Below are positions 38,387-46,704 of a DNA stretch of 64,000 nt, piece by piece. Origin of the DNA: Streptomyces termitum (lineage in GTDB: Bacteria; Actinomycetota; Actinomycetes; Streptomycetales; Streptomycetaceae); the NCBI RefSeq assembly GCF_014650175.1, contig NZ_BMUL01000001.1, positions 476,013 to 540,012 on the forward strand. The letters are read 5' to 3'. The position numbers and the translations under genes were made by a program. The notes beneath the pieces are model-generated. The model searched no databases. It had not been told where the DNA came from and saw only the letters and a program-made list of their open reading frames with translations. Position 1 is the first letter of the stretch, and the number at the start of each line of letters is the position of its first letter.

Positions 38387-38953
38387 TCAGGCGACGACGA
38401 CGACCTTCGCGCCGATCGACGCGAAGGTCCACATCGCGTCCCCGTCCTCCCGCTTCATGCGGATGCCGCCGGTCTTCTTGTCCGGGTCCGGCGCGGGCGT
38501 CGAGCCGTCCACCGCCGCGCTGAAGCCGACCGTCACGTCCTGCACCGTCGCGAACCGGACCACGTGCTCGATCTGCACCCCGTCCGAACCGCGCACCGAG
38601 CCCGAGCGCGAGGAGACCGCGTACGAACCGGGCGGGGGGCTCACCGTGCTCGGCGCCACCGTGAAGGTCCGGACGGCCTTGCCGGCCTTGTCCACCAGCC
38701 ACACCCGGCGGTCCGTCAGCGCGTACACCACGCGCTCGCCCGTGCCGGAGGCCGCCGGGACCGCCAGCGGGTCCTTCGCCGGTTTCTTCGCCCCCGGCGT
38801 CGCGGAGGCGGCCGGGGTGGGCGCGACCGAGGCGGCCGGGCGCTCCGCGAGGCCGGCCGGCACGCCGGCCGACGCCTGGTAGGCGAGCAAGCCGACCGCG
38901 GCCACGGCCACCGCGGTGAGCCCGGCCACGAATCCCGAGCTGCTCCGTGCCAC
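38387..38953 (-). CDS. Membrane-anchored protein resembling an L,D-transpeptidase without the catalytic motif
   Basis: 188 residues. The N-terminus has a transmembrane or signal segment (GFVAGLTAVAVAAVGLLAYQASAG), then an Ala/Pro/Thr linker to about residue 65. The C-terminal domain has DRRVWLVDKAGKAVRTFTVAPSTVSPPPGSYAV, which resembles the YkuD opening (substrate-strand and PxG turn), and ends TGGIRMKREDGDAMWTFASIGAKVVVV. In YkuD enzymes that place reads HGCIRM; here the His and the catalytic Cys are replaced (TGGIRM). If the relation is right the protein is not an active transpeptidase. Alternative: an unrelated conserved Streptomyces protein. Confidence 0.65.
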   Translation of the reverse strand: MARSSSGFVAGLTAVAVAAVGLLAYQASAGVPAGLAERPAASVAPTPAASATPGAKKPAKDPLAVPAASGTGERVVYALTDRRVWLVDKAGKAVRTFTVAPSTVSPPPGSYAVSSRSGSVRGSDGVQIEHVVRFATVQDVTVGFSAAVDGSTPAPDPDKKTGGIRMKREDGDAMWTFASIGAKVVVVA

Positions 38954-39063
38954 CGCTCCACCTCTTCGTACGTGTGTCCTGCCGGTCGTTCCCGCTCTCG
39001 GGGCTGACGGTAGCAGCCGGGTCCCCGAACAGCCGCGCGCCGCATCGCCCGCCCGTGGCGCCG

Positions 39064-39069
39064 TAGGCT
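39064..39069 (+). promoter_or_regulatory. Candidate leaderless promoter -10 of tsaB
   Basis: TAGGCT, 6 bases before the GTG start at 39076, with no ribosome site. It lies between tsaB and the divergent gene at 38953. Confidence 0.4.
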
Positions 39070-39075
39070 GTTCGC

Positions 39076-39735
39076 GTGCTGTTGCTCGCCATGGATACCG
39101 CCACCCCCGCCGTCACCGTCGCCCTCCACGACGGGACCTCCGTCGTCGCCGAGTCGACCCGCATAGACGCCCGCCGCCACGGGGAGCTGCTGCTCCCCGC
39201 CGTCGACCGGGTCGTGAAGGAGGCCGGCGTCTCCCTCGACGCGCTGACCGGGATCGTGGTCGGCGTCGGCCCGGGGCCGTACACCGGCCTGCGGGTCGGC
39301 CTCGCCACCGCCGCCGCCTTCTCCTCCGCCCTCGGCGGGGTCCCCGTGCACGGCCTGTGCACCCTGGACGGCCTCGCGTACGCCTCCGGCCTGGAGGAGC
39401 CCTTCGCGGTGGCGACCGACGCCCGCCGCAAGGAGGTCTACTGGGCGCGGTACGACGACGCGAGGACCCGTACCACCGACGCCTCCGTCGACCGCCCCGC
39501 CGACATCGCAGGGGAGCTGGCCGGCCTGCCGGTGGTCGGCGCCGGCGCCCTGCTCTACCCGGACGCCTTCCCCGACGCCCGCGGCCCCGAGCACCAGTCC
39601 GCCGCCGCGCTCGCCGCCCTCGCCGCCGAGCGGCTCGCGGCGGGCGGCGGCGGCTTCCTCGACCCGCTGCCGATGTACCTGCGCCGCCCCGACGCGCAGG
39701 TGCCGAAGAACTACAAGGTGGTCACCCCCACGTGA
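39076..39735 (+). CDS. tsaB: tRNA t6A37 complex subunit TsaB
   Basis: 219 residues. An inactive ASKHA-fold paralogue of TsaD that dimerises with it. It opens [19 protein letters not shown] and contains [26 protein letters not shown], the family signature. It starts with GTG 39076 and probably has a leaderless message. The stop overlaps the rimI start (GTGA), and rimI in turn overlaps tsaD, so tsaB-rimI-tsaD form a tightly coupled operon. Confidence 0.95.
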   Translation: MLLLAMDTATPAVTVALHDGTSVVAESTRIDARRHGELLLPAVDRVVKEAGVSLDALTGIVVGVGPGPYTGLRVGLATAAAFSSALGGVPVHGLCTLDGLAYASGLEEPFAVATDARRKEVYWARYDDARTRTTDASVDRPADIAGELAGLPVVGAGALLYPDAFPDARGPEHQSAAALAALAAERLAAGGGGFLDPLPMYLRRPDAQVPKNYKVVTPT

Positions 39736-40220
39736 CCGGCGGTGTGGAACTGCGCGAGATGCGCTGGTGGGACATCGAGCCGGTGCTGACCCTGGAGGAC
39801 GACCTCTTCCCCGAGGACGCCTGGTCGGCCGGGATGTTCTGGTCCGAGCTGGCCCACTCCCGCGGCCCCGGCGCCACCCGCCGGTACGTGGTCGCGGAGG
39901 GCCCCGGCGGCCGGCTCGCCGGATACGCCGGGCTCGCCGCCGCCGGCGGCCTCGGCGACGTGCAGACGATCGCCGTCGCCCGCGAGCAGTGGGGCACCGG
40001 TCTCGGTGCCCGGCTCCTCACCGACCTGCTCCAGCACGCCACCGCCTTCGAGTGCGACGAGGTCCTGCTCGAAGTGCGCGTGGACAACACCCGGGCGCAG
40101 AAGCTCTACGAGCGCTTCGGCTTCGAGCCGATCGGCTTCCGCCGCGGCTACTACCAGCCGGGCAACGTGGACGCGCTCGTGATGCGACTGACCGTTCAAG
40201 GAACTGGGACCGATATCTGA
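39732..40220 (+). CDS. rimI: Ribosomal protein S18-alanine N-acetyltransferase
   Basis: 162 residues, GNAT fold. It acetylates the N-terminus of ribosomal protein S18 in E. coli. The acetyl-CoA site is [24 protein letters not shown], followed by [40 protein letters not shown], a hallmark of RimI. It starts with GTG 39732, overlapping tsaB by 4 bases; GTG 39744 is possible. Linkage of rimI with tsaB and tsaD is common in actinobacteria, for reasons not understood. Confidence 0.92.
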   Translation: MTGGVELREMRWWDIEPVLTLEDDLFPEDAWSAGMFWSELAHSRGPGATRRYVVAEGPGGRLAGYAGLAAAGGLGDVQTIAVAREQWGTGLGARLLTDLLQHATAFECDEVLLEVRVDNTRAQKLYERFGFEPIGFRRGYYQPGNVDALVMRLTVQGTGTDI

Positions 40221-41329
40221 TGGCTGCTGACGAACCCCTCGTACTCGGCATCGAGACCTCCTGCGACGAGACCGGCGTCGGCATCGTCCACGGCACGACC
40301 CTCCTCGCCGACGCGGTGGCCTCCAGCGTCGACACCCACGCCCGCTTCGGCGGCGTGGTGCCGGAGATCGCCTCCCGGGCCCACCTGGAGGCGATGGTCC
40401 CGACGATCGAGCGCGCGCTGAAGACGGCCGGCGTCTCCCCGAAGGACCTGGACGGCATCGCGGTCACCGCGGGCCCCGGCCTGGCGGGCGCGCTCCTCGT
40501 CGGCGTCTCGGCGGCGAAGGCGTACGCCTACGCGCTGGGCAAGCCGCTCTACGGCGTCAACCACCTGGCCTCGCACATCTGCGTCGACCAGCTGGAGCAC
40601 GGCCGGCTGCCCGAGCCGACGATGGCCCTGCTGGTCTCCGGCGGGCACTCCTCGCTGCTGCTCTCCTCCGACATCACCTCCGACGTCCGGCCGATGGGCG
40701 CCACCATCGACGACGCGGCCGGCGAGGCCTTCGACAAGATCGCCCGCGTGCTCGACCTGGGCTTCCCCGGCGGACCGGTCATCGACCGGCTCGCCAAGGA
40801 GGGCGACCCGGCCGCCATCGCCTTCCCGCGCGGCCTGTCGACCGCCAAGGACCCGGCGTACGACTTCTCCTTCTCCGGCCTCAAGACGGCGGTGGCCCGC
40901 TGGATCGAGGCCAAGCGGGCGGCCGGCGAGGAGGTGCCGGTGCGGGACGTGGCCGCGTCCTTCCAGGAGGCCGTGGTGGACGTGCTGACCCGCAAGGCCG
41001 TCCGGGCCTGCAAGGACGAGGGCGTCGACCACCTGATGATCGGCGGCGGCGTCGCCGCGAACTCGCGGCTGCGGGCGCTGGCCCAGGAGCGGTGCGAGCG
41101 GGCCGGCATCCGGCTGCGGGTGCCCCGGCCGGGCCTGTGCACCGACAACGGGGCGATGGTCGCGGCCCTCGGCGCGGAGATGGTCGCCCGCAACCGGCCG
41201 GCCTCCGACCTGGAGCTGTCCGCGGACTCCTCGCTGCCGGTGACCGACCCGCACGTGCCGGGCGCCCACGCGCACCCGCACGACCACGACCACGTGCACG
41301 AGGTCAGCAAGGAGAACCTGTACTCATGA
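40220..41329 (+). CDS. tsaD: tRNA N6-adenosine threonylcarbamoyltransferase TsaD with His-rich tail
   Basis: 369 residues. It transfers threonylcarbamoyl to tRNA A37. The metal site is in [15 protein letters not shown] (HxxxH), and the start [25 protein letters not shown] and [11 protein letters not shown] are family motifs. The C-terminus has an unusual extension rich in His and Asp ([14 protein letters not shown]) of about 20 residues, absent from E. coli TsaD. ATG 40220 overlaps the rimI stop by one base. Its own stop overlaps the next ATG. Confidence 0.96.
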   Translation: MAADEPLVLGIETSCDETGVGIVHGTTLLADAVASSVDTHARFGGVVPEIASRAHLEAMVPTIERALKTAGVSPKDLDGIAVTAGPGLAGALLVGVSAAKAYAYALGKPLYGVNHLASHICVDQLEHGRLPEPTMALLVSGGHSSLLLSSDITSDVRPMGATIDDAAGEAFDKIARVLDLGFPGGPVIDRLAKEGDPAAIAFPRGLSTAKDPAYDFSFSGLKTAVARWIEAKRAAGEEVPVRDVAASFQEAVVDVLTRKAVRACKDEGVDHLMIGGGVAANSRLRALAQERCERAGIRLRVPRPGLCTDNGAMVAALGAEMVARNRPASDLELSADSSLPVTDPHVPGAHAHPHDHDHVHEVSKENLYS

Positions 41330-41580
41330 GGCTCACCCTCATGTGGGAGGCCCGCGCCGTCCAGGGCCGGGGCGCCGAGCTCCTGGAATGGGCGCGGGCC
41401 CGGGTGCTGCCGCGCGAGCCGCTGCGCCGGGAGGTCTTCCGGGCCCCGCAGGACCGGGTCCTCGTGCTCACCTGGTGGGAGGCGGCGGACTTCGGCGCGG
41501 AGCTGCCTGAGCTGCCGGAGCCCGCGCCGGAGCTGATCACCCGGCCGGTCCACCGCTGGCGCTTCGAAGCGGTCGACTAG
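41326..41580 (+). CDS. Small hypothetical protein coupled to tsaD
   Basis: 84 residues, [20 protein letters not shown]..., with [15 protein letters not shown] in the middle. The pattern of strands and helices resembles a small dimeric alpha/beta-barrel (ABM-like) fold, but this is a guess. The ATG overlaps the tsaD stop (ATGA at 41326-41329), so it is certainly read with tsaD. The TAG stop is part of the CTAG flank of the repeat at 41577. Confidence 0.75.
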   Translation: MRLTLMWEARAVQGRGAELLEWARARVLPREPLRREVFRAPQDRVLVLTWWEAADFGAELPELPEPAPELITRPVHRWRFEAVD

Positions 41581-41616
41581 GTCCTGTCCGGCGGATCTTC
41601 GCGGGACAGGACCTAG
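41577..41616. repeat. Short CTAG-flanked palindromic element
   Basis: CTAG (41577-41580), a 32-bp palindromic core (GTCCTGTCC...GGACAGGAC around GGCGGATCTTCGCG), CTAG (41613-41616). The left arm CTGTCCGGCGGATCTTCG is shared with both ends of the larger element at 44320-44488. The stop codon of the preceding gene lies in the left CTAG. It can also act as a terminator hairpin (12-bp stem). Confidence 0.75.
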
Positions 41617-41671
41617 GTCACATCGGCGAAGATCGAGCAACTTTTCGATCCGACCGGGCATCCCACAGCCC

Positions 41672-42514
41672 GTGAAGAAGACGATCGTGCTGTGGGCCGC
41701 GCTGACCGCCGTGACACTCCTGATGACGGGCTGCACGGCCCAGGCGCCGGACCCGCGGCCGGTCGCCGACCCCATCGGGGCCGGCCCCGCCCCCACCACG
41801 GCCGCCCCCGCCCCGGACCCGGCCGCCGTCCGCGCCGCCGCCTACCGGAAGTGGGGCATCCCGCCGCTTCCGGAGCCGCCCGCCCCGCCCGCCGTCAAAC
41901 CGGTCAAGCGGACCCCCGGCGGCCCCGTCCCCGTCATCAGCGACATCCCCGTCACCGAGAAGGTCGTCTTCCTCACCATCGACGACGGCGCCGAGAAGGA
42001 CCCCGAGTTCGTCCGCATGACGGCCGAACTCGGCATCCCCTTCACCATGTTCCTCACCGACTCCGTCATCAGCGCCGACTACGGCTACTTCGACCCGCTG
42101 GTCGCCCAGGGCCACGGCGTCGCCAACCACACGCTCACCCACCCCAACCTGCGCACCCTCTCCCCGGACGCCCAGCGCCGCGAGATCTGCGGCCAGCAGG
42201 AGAAGCTGGCGAAGCGCTACGGCACCGCCCCCCGCCTCTTCCGCCCGCCCTACGGCAACTGGAACGAGGCCACCCGCGCCGCCGCCGCCACCTGCGGCGT
42301 CGACGCGCTCGTCCTGTGGCGCGAATCCATGCAGATCAAGGACATGCAGTACCAGCGCGGCGACCGCAAGCTGCACCCCGGCGACATCGTCCTCGCCCAC
42401 TTCCGCGGCCCCGCCGAGCTCAAGGGCCGCTCGATGACCGAGATGACCGCCAACCTCCTCCGCAAGATCCAGGAACAGGGCTTCACCGTCGCCCGGCTGG
42501 AGGACTACGTGTAG
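41672..42514 (+). CDS. Polysaccharide deacetylase lipoprotein (paralogue 1)
   Basis: 280 residues. The signal peptide ends LMTGC (lipobox), followed by a Pro/Ala-rich linker and, from residue 95, a carbohydrate esterase 4 (NodB) domain: FLTIDDGAEKDP (metal Asp and base), ANHTLTHPNL (zinc His pair), FRPPYGNWNE and DIVLAHFRGP. It likely de-N-acetylates peptidoglycan or another glycan outside the membrane. GTG 41672 has no clear ribosome site. A related protein with the same layout and the same ending RLEDYV is at 45781. Confidence 0.9.
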   Translation: MKKTIVLWAALTAVTLLMTGCTAQAPDPRPVADPIGAGPAPTTAAPAPDPAAVRAAAYRKWGIPPLPEPPAPPAVKPVKRTPGGPVPVISDIPVTEKVVFLTIDDGAEKDPEFVRMTAELGIPFTMFLTDSVISADYGYFDPLVAQGHGVANHTLTHPNLRTLSPDAQRREICGQQEKLAKRYGTAPRLFRPPYGNWNEATRAAAATCGVDALVLWRESMQIKDMQYQRGDRKLHPGDIVLAHFRGPAELKGRSMTEMTANLLRKIQEQGFTVARLEDYV

Positions 42515-42549
42515 TCCGGAAAAAGATCCCGGAAAAGATCCCGGGCGCG

Positions 42550-42576
42550 TGTCGATGCGGGCCCGGCCCGTTCGAC
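42550..42576 (+). promoter_or_regulatory. ECF42-type promoter of the second DGPF/sigma pair
   Basis: TGTCGA (42550-42555), a 17-base spacer and CGAC (42573-42576), followed by GTAGG, the same layout as at 4209-4235. It is preceded by a direct repeat CCGGAAAA(A)GATCC at 42516 and 42529. Confidence 0.55.
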
Positions 42577-42627
42577 GTAGGAGTGGAAGGCGGGGAACGG
42601 CCCCGCCACCGCACCCGAGGAGTCACC

Positions 42628-42993
42628 GTGCCCCGTTTCCTCTCCCTCGTCCGCATCGAGGAGAACACCATCGACATGGAGAGCGCCGACCCCGGCTTCG
42701 AGGAGCGCATGGGCGCCCTCTTCGAGGAGATCACCAAGGCCGGCGTCATGGTCGACACGGCGGGCCTGCGCCCCACCGCCGAGGCCACCCGCATCACCTG
42801 GGCCGACGGCCGGCTGTCGTACACCGACGGGCCCTTCACCGAGACCAAGGAGGTCGTCGGCGGCTACGCGATGCTCCAGTGCAAGGACCGCGCCGAGGCG
42901 ATCGAGTGGGGCAAGCGGTTCCTCGCCGTCCACCCGGCGCACTGGAAGGTCGCCCTGGAGGTCCGCGAGGTCGAGGAGATGCCCGAGGGCTGA
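42628..42993 (+). CDS. YCII/DGPF-domain protein of the second ECF42 module
   Basis: 121 residues with TDGPFTETKEVVGGYAMLQCKDRAEAIEWGKRF, the DGPF motif and its follow-up helix. It has the same family role as the protein at 4286. GTG 42628 follows CGAGGAGTCACC. It ends 25 bases before the sigma gene, less tightly coupled than in the first module. Confidence 0.88.
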   Translation: MPRFLSLVRIEENTIDMESADPGFEERMGALFEEITKAGVMVDTAGLRPTAEATRITWADGRLSYTDGPFTETKEVVGGYAMLQCKDRAEAIEWGKRFLAVHPAHWKVALEVREVEEMPEG

Positions 42994-43018
42994 CCCGGCC
43001 CGTGCTCTCCTGGGGGGC

Positions 43019-44323
43019 ATGACGGTGGAGAGCACGCTGGAGACGGTCTTCCGGATGGAGTCGGCGCGGATCGTCGCCGCGGCGGCCCGGATCGTGCGGG
43101 ACGTCGGCATCGCCGAGGAACTCGCGCAGGACGCCCTCGTCGCCGCCCTGGAGCGGTGGCCGCGCGAGGGCGTCCCGGACCGCCCGGCCGCCTGGCTCAC
43201 GGCCACCGCCAAGCACCGGGCCGTCGACCTCGTCCGCCGCCGCGAGACCTACGCGCGCAAACTCGCCGAGGTCGGCCGCGCCCTCCCCGGGGAGGCGTAC
43301 GACCCCGAGCCGTCCGGCCCCGGCGACATCGACGACGACGTCCTCCGGCTCGTCTTCACCACCTGCCACCCGGTGCTCTCCGCCGACGCCCGCGCCGCCC
43401 TCACCCTGCGGCTCGTCGGCGGGCTGCGCACCGACGAGATCGCCCGCGCCTTCCTCGTCCCCGAGGCGACCGTCGCGGCCCGCGTCACCCGCGCCAAACG
43501 GAGCCTCGCCAGGGCGGACGTCGCCTTCGAGGTGCCGTACGGGCCGGACCGGGCGGCCCGGCTCGACTCCGTCCTGGAGGTCGTCTACCTGATCTTCAAC
43601 GAGGGGTACGCGGCCACCGCCGGCGACGACCTGCTGCGCCCCGGGCTCTGCGAGGACGCGCTCCGGCTGGCCCGGGGCCTGGCCGCCCTCATGCCCGCCG
43701 AGAGCGAGGTCCACGGGCTCGCCGCCCTGCTCGAACTCCAGGCGTCCCGCATCCCCGCCCGCACCGGCCCCGACGGCCGGCCGGTGCTCCTCGCCGACCA
43801 GAACCGGGCCCGCTGGAACCGGCTGCTGATCCGGCGCGGCTACGCGGCCCTCGCCCGCGCCTGGGAGTCCCCCCGGCCGGAGACCGGGGCGGAGACCGGG
43901 GCGGACCGCGCCCCCGGCCCCTACGCCCTCCAGGCCGCCATCGCCGCCTGCCACGCGCGGGCCGCCTCCTCCGCGGAGACCGACTGGGCGGTGATCGCCG
44001 GACTCTACGCCCGCCTGGGCGAGCTGGCGCCCTCGCCGGTGGTCGAGCTGAACCGGGCGGTCGCCGTGTCGATGACCGAGGGCCCGGCCGCCGCCCTCGC
44101 CCTCGTCGACGCCCTCGCCGCCGCGCCCGCCCTGGCCCGCTACCACCTGCTGCCGTCCGTCCGCGGCGACCTCCTGGCCCGCCTCGGCCGCGCCGAGGAG
44201 GCCCGCGCGGAGTTCGCCCGCGCCGCCGCCCTCACCCGCAACGAGAGCGAACGCGCCCTCCTGCGCGCCCGCGCGGACACGGCCCGCGACGCCTCCCCCG
44301 AAGACCCGCCGGACCGCGCCTAG
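43019..44323 (+). CDS. ECF42-family RNA polymerase sigma factor (paralogue 2)
   Basis: 434 residues. Region 2 begins VFRMESARIVAAAARIVRDVGIAEELAQDALVAAL, region 4 is [34 protein letters not shown] (about residues 135-170), and the long C-terminal extension carries FNEGYAATAGDDL and SPVVELNRAVAVSMTEGP, both also in the paralogue at 4645. ATG 43019 follows CTGGGGGGC. It probably controls its own operon through the TGTCGA/CGAC motif at 42550. Its TAG stop is inside the CTAG flank of the repeat that follows. Confidence 0.9.
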   Translation: MTVESTLETVFRMESARIVAAAARIVRDVGIAEELAQDALVAALERWPREGVPDRPAAWLTATAKHRAVDLVRRRETYARKLAEVGRALPGEAYDPEPSGPGDIDDDVLRLVFTTCHPVLSADARAALTLRLVGGLRTDEIARAFLVPEATVAARVTRAKRSLARADVAFEVPYGPDRAARLDSVLEVVYLIFNEGYAATAGDDLLRPGLCEDALRLARGLAALMPAESEVHGLAALLELQASRIPARTGPDGRPVLLADQNRARWNRLLIRRGYAALARAWESPRPETGAETGADRAPGPYALQAAIAACHARAASSAETDWAVIAGLYARLGELAPSPVVELNRAVAVSMTEGPAAALALVDALAAAPALARYHLLPSVRGDLLARLGRAEEARAEFARAAALTRNESERALLRARADTARDASPEDPPDRA

Positions 44324-44488
44324 GCCCTGTCCGGCGGATCTTCGCGGGCCCGCGACGCCTGGCACGTCCTCTCGCCGCACGCCCGGATCGCCCGAGTACG
44401 TCCAGTACGAGGGCGACCCGGGCGCACGCCGAGAGAACGCACCAGACGCCGCGGGCTGATCCACGAAGATCCGCCGGACACGGCCTAG
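44320..44488. mobile_element. MITE-like 161-bp palindromic element flanked by CTAG
   Basis: CTAG (44320-44323), a 161-bp core, CTAG (44485-44488). The core ends are inverted copies of one 21-bp sequence with one difference (both contain TGTCCGGCGGATCTTCG), and the interior is itself an imperfect inverted repeat over its whole length, so the element can fold as one long hairpin. No ORF is present. The CTAG flanks look like a 4-bp target duplication. It lies between two convergent genes, whose TAG stops are both in the flanks, so it also serves as a bidirectional terminator. The transposase that would mobilise it is not in the window. Confidence 0.7.
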
Positions 44489-45654
44489 GCCGGGCGTCCG
44501 ATCAGCATCGTCGGGGCGCCCGCGGCGCGGGTCAGGAGGACCGTCGCCGCGTTCGGTCCCTTCGGCTTGACCCGGCGCCGGATCTCCTCCGGCTCGACCG
44601 CCGAGCCGCGCTTCTTCACGGTCAGCGTGCCGACCTCCCGCTCCCGCAGCAGGGCCTTGAGCCGCTTGAGGTTGAAGGGCAGCACATCGGTGATCTCGTA
44701 GGCGGAGGCGTACGGCACGGGCACCAGCGCGTCGGCGGTGACGTACGCGATCGTCTCGTCGATCAGCCCGCCGCCGACCCGCTCGGCGACCTCCGCGACC
44801 AGATGGGCGCGGATGACGGCGCCGTCCGGCTCGTACAGCCAGCGGCCCACCGGGCGGACCGGCGGGTCGGGCAGCCCCCGGCCGGTCAGGCTCGCCCCGC
44901 CGGGCAGCAGGGTCGCCCGCCGCGCCCCCGGCTCGGTGCCGAACCAGAGCACCGCCTCCTTCACGTCCCCGCCGTCCGAGATCCACTCCGCCTCGGCCTC
45001 CGGCGGCACCGTCTCGTGCGGGATGCCCGGCGCGATCTTGAGGGCCGCGCGCGGCGCCTTCCGGGCCGCCTCGACGGCCCAGGACAGCGGCGGCGAGTAC
45101 GCCTCCGGATCGAAGATCCGGCCCCGGCCGCCCCGCCGCGCCGGGTCCACGAAGACCGCGTCGTACGGGCTGGTGTCGATCTCGGTGACGTCGGCGCGGC
45201 GGACCTCGATCAGCTCCGCCAGGCCCAGCGCCTCGGCGTTGGCGCGGGCGACGGCGGCGGTCAGCGGGTCGTGGTCCACGGCGAGGACGGAGATCCCGGC
45301 GCGGGCCAGCGCGAGCGCGTCGCCGCCGATGCCGGAGCAGAGGTCGGCGACGGAGCCCACGCCCAGCTCCCTGAGCCGGGCCGCGCGGTACGCGCCGACC
45401 GCGGCCCGGGTCGACTGCTCGACGCCGTTCGGCGTGAAGTACATCCGGTACGCGTCCTCGGGGCCGAACTTGGCCACCGCGCGCTGCCGCAGCCGGGCCT
45501 GCCCGAGGGCCGCCGAGACCAGCTCGGCGGGGTGGTCGCGGCGCAGCCGGGAGGCGACCGCCAGCTCCTGGGCGGGGTCGTGGTCGCGCAGGACGGCGAG
45601 GAGCGTCTGCCCCTCGGGGGAGAGCAGGGAGGCGAAGGCGGCGAGGTCGGTCAC
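44485..45654 (-). CDS. Class I SAM-dependent methyltransferase with THUMP-like C-terminus
   Basis: 389 residues. Motif I is VADLCSGIGGDALALARAG (near residue 95), motif II VLAVDHDPLTAAVARANAEALG, and YDAVFVDPARRGGRGR is a DPAR-type motif IV. The C-terminal about 80 residues (DVLPFNLKRLKALLREREVGTLTVKKRG...) resemble the THUMP-like domain that names this actinobacterial family. The target is probably RNA, which is an inference. GTG 45654 has GGGAGAATGG upstream; the frame upstream is open but antisense to the next gene. The TAG stop is in the right CTAG of the repeat. Confidence 0.85.
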   Translation of the reverse strand: MTDLAAFASLLSPEGQTLLAVLRDHDPAQELAVASRLRRDHPAELVSAALGQARLRQRAVAKFGPEDAYRMYFTPNGVEQSTRAAVGAYRAARLRELGVGSVADLCSGIGGDALALARAGISVLAVDHDPLTAAVARANAEALGLAELIEVRRADVTEIDTSPYDAVFVDPARRGGRGRIFDPEAYSPPLSWAVEAARKAPRAALKIAPGIPHETVPPEAEAEWISDGGDVKEAVLWFGTEPGARRATLLPGGASLTGRGLPDPPVRPVGRWLYEPDGAVIRAHLVAEVAERVGGGLIDETIAYVTADALVPVPYASAYEITDVLPFNLKRLKALLREREVGTLTVKKRGSAVEPEEIRRRVKPKGPNAATVLLTRAAGAPTMLIGRPA

Positions 45655-45780
45655 CGTTCCATTCTCCCTGTGGGCCGGGCGGGGGACCGTGGGGCCGGTA
45701 CGGCGGTGTCGCGGCCCGGGGAGCGGGTCGCGCTGACAGGATGCGGCGCCATACCGGTCGTACGACAAAAGGAAGAAACT

Positions 45781-46704
45781 ATGGCAAAGGGTGGCTCGCG
45801 CCGCATCCTGGGAGCGGCGCTCCTCGTCGCCGCACTCACCTCCACCGCCGCCTGCGGCGCCTCCTCCGACGGTGCCGGACGGGCCGTCGAGGGCGCCCCC
45901 GGCCCCGCCGCCGGACAGCAGGCGCCCGCGAAGACCGCCGCCCAGCTCCGCGCCGAGCAGCGGGCCGCGGTGGAGAAGCAGCGGGCCGTCCGGGCCGCCG
46001 CCGCCCGGAAGTGGGGGCTCAAGCGGGTCCCCCTCGAAGCCCCCGCCCCGCCGAGGACGAAGCCGGTGATCACCACCCGGAAGGGCTTCGAGACCGCCGG
46101 CACCGGCCTGCCGCCCGTCTTCACCACCGTCCCCACCAAGGAGAAGGTCGTCTTCCTCACCATCGACGACGGCTCGGACAAGGACCCCGAGCTGATCCGC
46201 ATGATGGCCGAGCTGAAGATCCCGTACAGCGCCTTCCTCAGCGACTACGTGGTCAGCGACGACTACGGCTACTTCGAGAAGATGCGGAAGTCGCAGCCCG
46301 CCGGGGTCACCCTCAACAACCACACGCTCAACCACAAGTACCTGCCCGGCCTCTCCTACGCGCAGCAGGAGCGGGAGATCTGCGGCATGCAGAAGATCAT
46401 CGAGAAGCGGTACGGCAAGCGGCCCGAGCTCTTCCGGCCGCCGTACGGCAACTACAACGAGGACACCCTGCGCGTCGCCAAGTCCTGCGGCGTCAAGGCC
46501 GTCCCGCTCTGGGCCGCCGAGGCGTTCCCCGACCACATGGAGTGGCGCGAGTGGGACCAGGACCTGCACCCCGGCGACATCGTCCTCACCCACTTCCGCG
46601 GCAAGGAGGAGTGGAAGGGCACCATGCCCGACATGATCCGCCGGGTCATGGACGTCATCACGTCCAAGGGGTACGCCGTCGGCCGCCTGGAGGACTACGT
46701 ATGA
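45781..46704 (+). CDS. Polysaccharide deacetylase lipoprotein (paralogue 2)
   Basis: 307 residues. The lipoprotein signal ends STAAC, followed by a charged helical linker (QLRAEQRAAVEKQRAVRAAAARKWG) and a CE4 domain with FLTIDDGSDKDP, NNHTLNHKYL, FRPPYGNYNED and DIVLTHFRGKEEW. It is a clear paralogue of the protein at 41672 (shared KWG, ICGxQ, HPGDIVLxHFRG, RLEDYV). ATG 45781 follows AAAGGAAGAAACT. The stop overlaps the start of a small lipoprotein gene (ATGA). Confidence 0.9.
   Translation: MAKGGSRRILGAALLVAALTSTAACGASSDGAGRAVEGAPGPAAGQQAPAKTAAQLRAEQRAAVEKQRAVRAAAARKWGLKRVPLEAPAPPRTKPVITTRKGFETAGTGLPPVFTTVPTKEKVVFLTIDDGSDKDPELIRMMAELKIPYSAFLSDYVVSDDYGYFEKMRKSQPAGVTLNNHTLNHKYLPGLSYAQQEREICGMQKIIEKRYGKRPELFRPPYGNYNEDTLRVAKSCGVKAVPLWAAEAFPDHMEWREWDQDLHPGDIVLTHFRGKEEWKGTMPDMIRRVMDVITSKGYAVGRLEDYV

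Noticed and set aside
41631..41650. GATCGA-N8-TCGATC upstream of the first deacetylase
   Set aside because: It resembles the sugar-locus operator half-sites but the spacing differs (N12 between the same hexamers there); treated as chance.
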